From NCBI GenBank assembly GCA_014621425.1, contig JAANBB010000063.1, forward strand, positions 82,465-146,464: a DNA stretch of 64,000 nt, read 5' to 3'. The notes below the pieces were generated by a model that saw only the letters and a list, made by a program, of their open reading frames with translations, was not told the DNA's origin and made no database searches. Of the stretch, positions 15,801-27,800 are shown piece by piece (the stretch's first letter is position 1; every line of letters begins with the position of its first letter). The position numbers and the translations under genes were made by a program. This DNA is from Cylindrodendrum hubeiense (Eukaryota > Ascomycota > Sordariomycetes > Hypocreales > Nectriaceae).

Positions 15801-18800
15801 GCTTCAACAAGCTGATGAACGCAAGCACGGATAATTTCGGGATCCTCCGTGTTGTAGTCAACAGCCCGAACCGTATCCCAATCATTGGCGATGGAAATGG
15901 TGCTCAAGGCAGCATCCCCCTTCGTAAGGAGCTGCTGAACAGCATGATCGAAGTGGTTAGATAGCGCCTCCAGTTGGGCTTCAGCGACGACGTCGGGGTT
16001 GTAGATGAGAAGGAGCTCAACGTGGTCGTTGTAGGTAAGTCCCTGAAGCACCAGCGGGTATGTAAAGTAACCCTCCAGAGCTCCATCGTCAGACTGCTCT
16101 GAGCCATCGGCCACGAGAACTGTCTCTGTGGACTCGGCCGAGGTGGGCACGTGCTGCACTGGCTGGATAACCAACAAGCTAGAGAAGTCACAAGCTTCCT
16201 TAGCAGTAGCTCCAAGCTTGGAAATGTTACGCAGACCAAATTGCTCATGCGCAACCATGTCTGTCGCCTGTTGCTGGATATCTTCAAGGAAGCTTGACAC
16301 AGCGCGGTCAGTATCGAGACGAATTCTGATGGGCACAGTAGCAACCGTGGGTCCGGCCATTTTGTCGATACCAGTGACAGCACTCTGGCGACTGGAGACC
16401 GAAGTACCGAAGCAGACGTCGTTGGTATCGCAGTATCGTGCCAGCACAATAGCCCATGCGGCTCGGAGGATGGTTGCCTTTGTGATGGAGTTGTCGCTAC
16501 CGGTAGGGAACTGGATTTTGGTCGTCATCGTTCGGCTGGTAGGCTTAGAATCCGACACAATATCCATACGAGGGAAGATAGCACTCTGAGCACCCTCAAG
16601 TTGAGCCTCCCAATAAGCAGACGCCTCATCCGTATCGAGGTTCGCAACGAAGTTGATGAACTTGGAATAGGGTTGCAACGCGGGGGTAGGCTCGTCCCGG
16701 TAGAGGCCATAGAAGGTGTTAAGGATCACATTCAAGGACCAACCATCAAATACTGCGTGGTGGATAATAAGGACAAAGTAGCGCTTTCCGTCCTTGTCGG
16801 TGACAAGAGCGTAGCGGCAAAGTCGGGAACCATATTGCATCTCCAGGGTCTTCGCAGACTCCATGAAAGATTCGGTGTCGTAGCCCGTAGTGGATTCCCA
16901 AACCGGCTGCTCGCGGAGAACAGTCTGGTATGAGATGCCATTATAGCCGACGATCCTGGTTCGCAGGTTACCACACAGCTGCACAGTCTGGTTCCAAGCA
17001 GCCTTGAATCGAGCGGTATCAATATGGCTGGGAACCGAGTAGACATATTTGGCAATGTATGAACCAGGCTGCTTGACAGCAAGAGCCATAAGACCTTCCT
17101 GGAGACTTGTGCAGGGATAAGCATCTTCGATACTTTCCTCATTGAGAACACGGCACTGGTCTCGAATAGCGCGCTTCACAATTTCGACCTCGTTGTCTGG
17201 CAGCAGGTTGAAGGGTTGCGCGTCATAGACCTCCTCCTCTTGGCCTTCAATCACCTTAGCGGCAACAGCCGAGAGTCGAGGGTCGGCAAAGACATCCTTG
17301 ACAGTAATTGTCAAGCCGGCTTCGCTGGCATAAGTGACGAACTGGATAGCAGTGATAGAGTCACCGCCAATGCGGAGGAAACTATCATCACGACCAATTT
17401 CCTGTGCAGGGATCTTGAGGATCTCCGCCCACATCTTTTGAAGGCGAACCTCCATAGTGGTAATTGGAGCCCGCTTCTCGCTATCGGCAAGAGAATACTG
17501 TGCTAGTGAAGCTCTGTCAAGCGAGGTCGTCAGACGCTTCAGGCCACCTCTATCCAGCTTCGTTGAGCTGATAGAGGGTAGGAACTGGCAGGGAAAGAAC
17601 ATGGACGGGACCATGTAGCTGGGAAGTTCCACGCTGAGCTGACCAATGGCAGCTGTAACTTGGCTCTTCAGATCAGCAGTGAGCGGAAGGAAAATAGTCT
17701 TATCGACTCCAGAGCTGTGGCGAGTCTCATCGGAGAAGCAGAAATAAGCCACAAGACTAGGTCCGGCATCTCCCTTGAGAACGTCGACCATAACCTGGCG
17801 CACGCCAGCCAAGGCGGCGCGAAGATGATGCTCAACCTCTCCAAGCTCCACACGGAGGCCTCGGATCTTAACTTGAGTGTCCTTACGGCTCACGAATTCA
17901 ATCGTGCCGTCCGCATTATAGTAGCAAAGATCACCAGACTTGAAGAATCGCGACCAGTGAGCTGCATTGTGGCGGGGCACCCACTCAGGGAGCGAGTTGA
18001 CAGTCGACTGCGCAGTGATAACTGGGTTTGCCAGGTATTCCCGCAGGATAGTCGGGCCCTGGATGACAACTTCGCCGATGCAGCCAGTAGGGGCAAGACG
18101 CGAAGGGTCATTGGGGTCAACAATCCAGCAGCGACCGGCGACAGGACGACCAACAGTCTGAGGGGACTCATCTACCGAGTGCCATTCGTGCAGGGTGCTG
18201 AACACACAGGTCTCAGCAGGGCCCCAACCGGTCACGAGGCGTAGCTTGCCGACCCAGGTTTCGAAGACATCGCGACCGACGGCTTCACCAGTCAGCAACA
18301 ACAGCTCGAGGCCGGACATGTCCTCGGGCTTCAAAGTGCGCACGAAAGCCGGGGTAAGGAATGCCCAATTGATCTGCTGGGCATTGATGAATTCGCGAAG
18401 GCCGTTCATACGGGTGTCCTCGGAAGGAACACAAAGGGTAGCTCCGAAGAGCAACGGCGCGATGATCTCACCAATGCACAGATCAAAGACATAGGAAGCG
18501 AACTGAAGAATCCTGACAGAGGATGTCAATCCAAGTCGCTTTCCAATGGCAGTCTGACTGGTGCAGACAGCACCGTGCTGCATAACAAGACCCTTAGGAG
18601 TACCTGTGCTGCCGGAAGTGAAAAGGACATATACGGCGTGGTCCGGCGACACATCCCGGGCGGGCGGCTTGGGATCACGGCCGTAATTGTCAATCAACTC
18701 CTCGTCGAGCTCAGATGTGACCTCAATAACACTAGATACCAGCGCGGCACTCTTGTCAAAGTTTTGCGGCGATGAAAGGATGACGGTGGCGCCAGTTTGG

Positions 18801-21800
18801 TCAATGATTTGCTTCTGGCGCGAGAGTGGGTGGGAGGGGTCTAGAGGCACCCAAGCACCGCCAGCCTTGTTGATGGCGAGCATGGTGACATAGAACCAGA
18901 CCGACTTCTCAAAGCAAAGAGGCACGAAATCTCCCAGCTTGACACCAATATCATCCACAAGATAGGTGGCCAGTCGGTTGGCGGCACTGTTCAGCTGCGA
19001 GTAGGTCATGCGGCCATCCCAAGCCTGGATAGCAATTGCGTGGGGTCGGCGGCGAGCCTGTACCTCGAACAGCTGGTGGACGCAAGTGCGGAGGATCTCG
19101 GGGTCCTCGGTGTTGTACTCAAGAGCCTTGGTAAGATCCCACTCACTGGCAATCGAAACCGCACTGAGCTTTGCTTCCTGCTGGGTAAGAAGCTGCTGGA
19201 CGGCGCTGTCGAAGTGGTGGGAGAGTGCCTGAAGCTGTTGCTCAGGAATAACGTTGGGGTTATAGATGAGAAGGAGCTCAACGTGGCTGTCATGCGTGAG
19301 TCCCTGGATGACCAAGGGATAGCTGAAATAACCTTCCAAAGCCTCTTCCTCGTACATCTCGGAGGCGGAAGAAAGCAGAGCCATCTCCGTGTCATCGCTT
19401 GCAGTGAACTCGTGCTGGACGGGCTGAATGACCAACAAACTCGAGAACTCGCAGGCCTCATGGGCCTCAGGGCTCACCTTGGCAATGTTTCGGAGACCAA
19501 ATTGCTCGTACGTAACCATCTTTGCGGCTTGTTGCTGCACACCGTCAAGGAAGTTGGAGACTGACTGCTCCTGGTCAAGGCGCACTCTGATTGGCACAGT
19601 AGCGACAGCCGGTCCAGCCATCTTATCAACGCCAGAAACCGGCGCGTGGCGACCAGAGACCGTTGTTCCAAAGCAGACATCGTCAGAGTCGCAGTATTTG
19701 GCGAGAACCATAGCCCAAGCACTGCGCAGGATCGTAGCCTTGGTAATAGAGTTGTCGGTTGACTCGGGGAAGGAAATCTTGGTCTTCATGACACGGCTGG
19801 CCGGCTTGGCGTCGGTCGCAGCATCCGCTCGAGGGAAGGTAGCGCGCTGCGCACCTTCGAGCTGGTCCTTCCAGTACGCACCAGCGGCGGGCTGGTCAAT
19901 CTGGGTGACATAGCTGATGAAATCAGCGTAAGGACGGAGTGTCGGGACCGAGCCATCTCGATAAACGCTGTAGAGCGTGCTCAGAGCCACATTCAAACTC
20001 CAGCCATCGAATACGGCGTGATGCGCCATAAGCACAAAGAACTTCTCGCCAGTAGGCTCCGTGATCAAGGCATAGCGGGAGAGGCGCGATCCGTATTGCA
20101 TATGGATGGATTTGGCAGACTCGAGGAAAGAGCTGAGTCCAAGGCCGTTTGTAGATTCCCAGGTAACCGCTTCGGGGACGACGGCCTGGATAGTAACACC
20201 ATCCTGGATCACAATCCTCGTACGAAGATTGGTGCAGATCTCAATAGTGCGCTCCCAAGCGGACTTGAATCGAGTGATGTCAACACTCTCGGGCAAGCGA
20301 TAAATGTTCTTCGCAATGTAAGAGCCTGGCTGTTTGACAGCCAGAGCCATAAGACCTTCTTGAAGACTGGTGCAAGGGTAGGCATCTTCCACTTCCACGT
20401 TGGAGGGGAGGCTGCACTGATCCCGAATAGCGAGCTTAATCGTGTCAAGCTCGCCGCTAGGCAGGAGACTGAAAGGCTCTGACGGGGAGAAGTGTTCCTC
20501 GCCCTCGACAGTGCTAGCAGCCACAGCTGACAGTCGGGGGTCAGCGAAGACATCCTTGACGGTAATCAGGAGGCCAGCGTCTCGGGCAGTAGTGACGAAT
20601 TGAATGGCTGAAATAGAGTCACCACCAATTCGCAAGAAGCTGTCGTCGCGACCAATTGATTCTCTGGGAATCTTCAAGATCTCGGCCCAGATGCCTTGCA
20701 ACTGGAATTCGATCGGGGTAACAGGAGCTCGCTTCTCGCTATCCACAAGGGAGTACTTGGTCAGAGCGTCCCAAGTAAGGGTGGAAGTCAAACGGTTAAG
20801 ACCACCTCGATCCAACTTGGTGGAAGTGATAGAGGGCATAAAGCGGCATGGGATGAAGATTGTCGGGATCATATAGCTGGGCAGTGTGATGCTAAGATGT
20901 CCAACTGCGGCAGCGATCTGACCCTTGAGGTCGGCGGTGAGAGGAAGCAAGACTTCCTTGACTTGAGACTCAACATCTCCAGTCAACATGCGAGTATCGT
21001 CATTAGCGCAGAAGTATGCAACGAGGCTGCTTCCGGTATCGCTCTTGAGGATGTTGACGACGACCTGTCGGACACCGTGGAGTGCGGCTCGCAAGTGATG
21101 CTCAACTTCGCCTAATTCGACACGCAGGCCACGAATCTTGACCTGGGTATCCTTTCGGCTGACAAACTCAATAGTTCCATCCGGGTTATAATAACAAAGA
21201 TCGCCAGATTTGAAAAAGCGTCTGTAATCAGGGGAAGTGCGGCGAGGCGCCCAGTCTGGGAGCTCGTTGACAGTTGACAAAGCAGTCCTGACCGGGTCTG
21301 CGAGATACTCGCGGAGGATGGTTGGTCCCTGGATAACAACTTCGCCCACACAGCCAATAGGAGCCAGCTTCTGGGGATCTTGGGGGTCAACGATCCAGCA
21401 GTGACCTCCGACAGGGCGTCCTACAGTCTGCGGCGACTCGTCTGCGGTCTTCCACTCATGGAGGGTACTGAAGACACAGGTCTCAGCTGGGCCCCAACCA
21501 GTAGTAAGGCGCAGCTTTCCAACCCAGGTCTCAAATACATCCCGACCGACAGCTTCTCCAGTAAGAAGCAGAAGCTCGAGGTTAGGAATGCTCTCCGGCT
21601 GCAAGGTACGAGCGAAGGCGGGGGTCAGGAAGGCCCAGTTAACCCTCATATCATTGATAAAGTCCTTGAGGCCATTCATACGGGTATCCTCTGACGGGAC
21701 ACAGAGGGTGGCTCCAGAAATCAACGGGGCGATGATCTCTCCGATGCAGAGATCAAAGACGAAGGAAGCAAACTGCAAAATTCTGACTCGAGAAGTCAGA

Positions 21801-24800
21801 CCCAACTGTCTGCTAATAGCAGTCTGACTGGTGCAGACGGCACCATGCTGCATTACCAAACCCTTGGGGGTACCCGTGCTACCAGATGTAAAGAGAACAT
21901 AGGCAGCGTGGTCCGAGGTGGCCGCGCTCACAGGAGCCAGAGGATTGCGACCGACGTCGGCAATAAGCTGGGTATCCAATGAGGTTGAGACCTCGATGAC
22001 TTCGGCGACCAAGTTGGCACACTTGGCAGCCGTAGTAGGGGACGTCAGAACCAGCTTTGCGCGGGTCTGGTCGACGATCTGACGTTGGCGCTGAGCAGGA
22101 TGCGAGGGATCGAGGGGCACCCAGGCGGCACCCGCCTTGTTGATGGCCAAGATAGAAACAAAGAACCAGACAGACTTCTCGAAGCAAACATGAACAAGAT
22201 CGCCAGGGTGAACATGGGCGGTCTTGACCAGGTGGTGAGCCAGCCTGTTCGCGGAGGTGTCGAGCTCAGAGTAAGTCAGCTGGCCGTCCCAGGCGTCAAT
22301 GGCGGCTGCGTCAGGCCGGATGTGCGCCTGTCTCTCAACAAGGTTGTGCACGGTGGTGCGCAGGATCTCAGGGTCTTCGTGGTTGTAGTCGAAGGCCTTG
22401 ACCATGTCAAAGTTGCTGGTGATGGACAGGGCACCGAGAACAGAATCCTCGGATGAGATGAGCTGCTGCACGGTGCGGTCGAAGTGGTGCGACAGAGCTT
22501 GGATCTGAGCTTCAGGCACAATAGCCGGGTCATAAATAAGCAGAAGCTCGACATGATCGTCGTATGTCAAGCCCTGGAGGACCAAGGGGTATGTGAAGTA
22601 ACCCTCCAGCGCTCCCTCCTCCTCGTATTGCTCGGAGCCATCAGAGACCAAGATGGCCTTGGACGATCCAGCGTTCTTGGTCAGCTGCTGCACGGGCTGA
22701 ATAACCATCAAGCTGGAGAAGTCACAAGCCTCCTTGGCATCGGCGCCAAGCTTGGAGATGTTGCGCAGACCAAATTGCTCATACTCAGACATCTTCGAGG
22801 ACTGGCGCTGCACAGTTTCAAGGAAGCTAGACACCTTCTGTTCCTTGTCGAGACGAATTCGAACAGGAACAGTGGCGACAGCGGGTCCGGCCATCTTTTC
22901 GATTCCAGGAACCGAGGCTTGACGACCAGAGACAGTCGTACCGAAGCAGACATCGTCAGAGTCGCAATACCTCGCGAGGACGATGGCCCAAGCAGCGCGA
23001 AGAATGTTCGCCTTGGTAATAGTGCTGTTGCTCAACTGCTTGAAGGGAATGTTGGATCTTGCGACGCAACTGGCTGCCTTGGAGGCCGCCTTGTTGTCAA
23101 TACAGGGGAAGGTGGCCGGCTGAGCACCCTCGAGCTGACTCTTCCAGTAAGTGCCTGCTTCGGCCTGGTCGAGTTGCGCGATGTAGTTGATGAAGCTGGA
23201 ATACGGCTTCAGCTCCTGGGTGGACTCTCTATGGTACACGCTATAGAGGGTCTCAAGGATGACGTTCAGACTCCAGCCGTCAAAGATAGAGTGGTGGATA
23301 ATAAGCACGAAAAAGCGCTCTCCAGTCTTTTCCGTCACGAGAGCATAGTGGCAAAGACGCGAGCCATATCGCATCGCGGAGTTCGTCTTTGCAGAGTCGA
23401 GGACAGCTTGCAGCTCAAGTCCCTCTGTGGAGAGCCAAGCAACCTCTTCCTTGACAATGGCCTGGTAAGAGGTGCCGTTTGAGGCGATGATCCTCGTTCG
23501 CAGGTTATCGCAAAGGTCAATGGTACGCTCCCATGCAGTCTTAAAGCGACCGGTGTCGATGTTCTCGGGGATGCGGTAGAAGTAGTTGGCGATGTAGGAT
23601 CCGGGCTGCTTAACAGCCAGGGCCATAAGACCTTCTTGGAGACTGGTACAAGGGTAAATATCCTCGATGTCCTGCTGGCTCGACAGGCCACACTGAGCCT
23701 GAACAGCCGCCTTGATCGAGCCGACCTCGCCGCTCTTGAGGAGACTGAATGGGACCGCCTCGTAGGTCTCTCCTGTCTCCTCCAAAACAGCCGTCTCAGC
23801 CATGTGGCTGAGGCTAGAATCCTCGAAGATCTCGGCGATTGTGATAGCAATGCCTTGCTGCATAGCCAACGAGACGAGCTGGATGGCCGCGATGGAGTCA
23901 CCACCGATCTGCAGGAAGCTGTCGTTCTTTCCAATCTCCTCAATCGGCAAGTCGAGAATCTGGGCCCACAAATCTCTCAGTCGAAGCTCCATCTCCGTTG
24001 TTGGCGGCTCAGTCTTTACTGCTCCGAGGGAGAACTTTTGAACTTCTTCTGTGGGAATGCTCTGCCCAAATTCGACGAGGTGCCGACGGCTAACCTTTCC
24101 AGAGGCATTCTGTTGGGGCTTGCCGCGGAAAATGAGCCATACAGACGGAATCATGTAGGCGGGCAGCATGGTGGTGATGGACGCGTTAAGGTGCATAATG
24201 GTTTGACGCGTCTCGTCCGTAAGGCCATCCGCGAGGTTCACGCTCGTGTTCTCGAAATTGGGGCCCTCGTTGAACCAGAGGAAAGCGCTCAGGACCTTGC
24301 GGTTGCTGGGCTTGAGGGAAAGCACATCGACGACGGCACCCATGTCTTGAGGGAGGAACTCGTTCAGTCGAGTCTCAATTTCTCCCAATTCGATACGTTG
24401 GCCATGCAGCTTGATCTGAGTGTCCTTGCGGCCCATATAATCGAAGGTACCGTCGGGGTTTCGGCGCACCAAATCACCGGTGCGGTAAGCTCTGGTAAAT
24501 CCAAAGCCATTATCGGGAACCCAGTCAACATCCTTGAGGAAGTTGGCGGCTGCCTTGGCATCGACGTTCAGGTACCCAGTCGAGAGCATAGGTCCCTGAA
24601 TAAGAAGTTCACCAATGCAGCCAATGGGCAGGAGTTCTCGGTGGTTGGTAGGGTTGACAACCCAAAAGGCACTACACAAGGGTCTTCCGATGTTAGTAGA
24701 TTTGAGGGCTGAACTTACAGTTGGGTTCCAGGCGCAGCAGGACGCCTCAGCGGGTCCATAGATGCCGTGGACATGCACATCATCCTTCCATCGCTCCACC

Positions 24801-27800
24801 AGCTTCTTCGGCACGGCTTCACCTCCGAGAATAACCGTCTTAAACGTTGGTACGTCAGCCGGATGCAGGAGATCAGCGACCGTAGGCGTCAAGAACACCC
24901 AGTTGGCCTTCGTGGCGTTAATGGCACCTGCTAGGTCGTTGACACGGGCGTGGTCTGAAGGAACACAGACGCAAGCACCACGCATCAGTGTAACCAGCGA
25001 GTCCAAAATACCAATATCGAAAGTGTAGGCCGAGAACTGGAATACTCGTGTGCCCGGTCCGACCTGAAGTGATCCACCGTATGCTGCAGCTGTAGAAGAA
25101 ATACTGCTGTGCTGGTGGACCATACCCTTGGGTCGTCCTGTACTGCCGGAGGTGAAGATGACGAAGGCTGGGTCCTGGGGTCGGACAGTAGAGACAACTC
25201 CAGCAGCGGGAGAAGGTCGCAATTGGGACAATTTGGCCTCGTCAACAACGAAAACCTCAATTGCCACCCTTGACAGCTTCTCGGCACAGGCAGGCGCGGC
25301 GAGTGCAATGGTTGCACTGGTGTCCTGCACAATACCCTGCAGACGCTTCTCTGGCGCGCCAGGGTCAAGAGGGACGAAAGCCGCGCCAGTCATGTTGACC
25401 GCCACCATAGAAATGATGGCCCACGCTGACTTGGGAAAGCAGATGGGAATCACCGTTCCAGGACCGACGCCCAGCTGCTTCAACCTCCACGCGAGGCGGG
25501 AGGCGAAGAAGCCAACCTCGGCATATGTCAAGTCGCGGTCCCAGGCGTTGATGGCGGGCGCATCCGGGCTGATCTTGATCTGCTCCTGGATCTGCCAGTG
25601 CGAGCAAGACTCCACCGCAGGGGACAGTTCGTGGTCGGTGACAATCGCAGCCATGTCCAGGTGGCTGATGACGCTGACGTCCACCAGGCTCTTCGAATGG
25701 CTGCTCAAAATCGTGTCCATAACCTTCGTAAATGAGGCAGCCAAGCTGCGAGCGTGAGAATCGGACATGATGGAAGTGAAGTAGTCCAGAGACATGGTCA
25801 TCTTTTCCACGCTGAAGTTGATGTTGAGGGTGATGTCGTACTCAGTTGGTGCGTAGTTGACAACTCCCTCGATGTTGACTTCAGTGTTGCTCGTGGACTC
25901 CTCAGGCGCAGAGTACATGATGGAGAGGAGAGTGTTGAAGATCTGGCGCTTTCCGGGGGCCACCTTGTGCTGGATCTCGGCCAGGGAGGTGTTCTGGTTG
26001 TCCATGGCAGCATTGAGCTGGCTCTTGAGGTTGGAGAAGAGATCCTCAAAAGTGTTGGTCTTGTCGAACATGATACGGCAGATCAAGAGGTTGATCAGGG
26101 GTCCAACCATGAAGTCAGCGCCAGCAACGGGCACATCACGGCCGGAAGCCAAGAAGCCGAAGCTGACATCGTCGGCCATGGTGTAACCTCGCAGGACGAG
26201 ACCCCACACAGCCTGCAGAAGCATGGCACCAGTGATGCCGTTGGCCATACAGAAGCTCTTGAGCTCCTTCGATTCGACGTCCACCGGTACGCTCTTCATC
26301 TTGGAAGGGCCAGAGACCTGGTCGATCATCGCAGGGAAATGGCAGGGCTGGACGCCGTCGAGGAAGCTTACCCAGTATTCCAGAGAAGGCCCCTTCGGTT
26401 GGCTTTGAAGATATGCGATGTAGTCGCCGAAGTCGGAAGGGGGGGGGTATGCCAGGCGACCGGAGTACGCACGGCAAACGTCCTCGAACACGGTAGCTCC
26501 AGACATACCGTCCATGATGGCGTGGCTGATCTCGAGTCTGCAGTGGACGCGGCCGTCGGTGGTGGCGCAGATGGTGAGCAGATGAGCGGGGAGATCATCC
26601 ACAAAGGAAGCATCCTTGCGCGCGCGGAGAACCTCGATGGCCATCGAGGAATCTCCAACGGGGTCTAGCCGCTTTACTTCGGGGGAGACGTTCTTGAGAA
26701 CGATTTGGTCGAACATGGCGCCGTCGCGGGCGCTCGAGGTGAAGACTGTCCGGAGGGTGGCATGGTAGGCCACCACCTCGCTCCACGCATCTTCCAAAAT
26801 ATCAAGGTTGACCCGTCGGGCGGATTTAGAGTGGGTGACTTCAAAGACACAATCGATTCGGTATAAGTCGGGGAATCGGACCTGGGCAAGCAAAATGCCT
26901 TCCTGGACCGACGAAGTCGGGTATACCTTCTCGATCGCGTCGAAGCCGAACTTCTTGGTGGCGCCGACAAACCTGTCGACTTCGGAGTAAGAGAGCGGGA
27001 GGTTAGGGAAATCCGAAAGTGAGTAGAGGGGAGTAGACTGGGCAAGCAGAGGGATTCCGCTTTCCAGGATTCCTCGACACTGCTCAACCCACTTCAGAAG
27101 CTCGCTCTGGCGCGCCAGGTTCTTGGGGTAGTCGAGTTCTATCAAGAGGTCTCCCCAGGTCCGGACGGTAAATTTGAGGCGGAAAAGCGACTTCGGGTCG
27201 TTTTGTTGGGTATTGGTATGGGCATTCGCATGTCCATTGGTTTTGGCGTGGCCGTTAACGTTGGCGTGGCCGTTAACGTTGGCGTGGCCGTTGCCATTCG
27301 TAAGAGCGCTATCATGTACAGTGTTGCTTAAAATTACAGCGGAGCTGCTCTCGTCCACGTAGGAGACGGACAGCTCCGTGAAGGGCGTGTTGGCGCCCAG
27401 AGGCTGAGCGCGCGCGACCGAGTCTTTGGCGCGGCGGATGGCGGTCGCAAAGTCAGCAGTCGCAGAAAGCGACTGCTCAGTGTTTACAGGCCCCAGAGCA
27501 GAAAGCTCGGGGGAGGAGAATACAGCCGCCAGAACCTGGCGGTCGCTGAAGGTTGCGTGGAACGACTGCTGCACGGCCGCCAGACACACCTCGGCGGGGG
27601 AGACCCTCGAGGCGCTGTGGCAGCTTTCGCGCAGTCGCTCGGATGTGATGGTGGAGATTATCGATTGGGAGAGGGCCCGGTGCTCGACTGCGAGCCATTC
27701 CTCGGGCGCCTCCCAGTATTGCAGTATTTCGGTCGTCATAACTTCGCGGGTCGCGTCGGTGTCGCCGCCGGTGGTGGCAGCGGCTTCATCGGTCGGGTTT

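Noticed and set aside
5495..26668. Long plus-strand open frames opposite the NRPS (for example 5495-6496, 10220-11440, 22484-23482, 25754-26668)
   Set aside because: They recur at the same place in each NRPS module and are the antisense of conserved C- and A-domain codons. They show no domain of their own.
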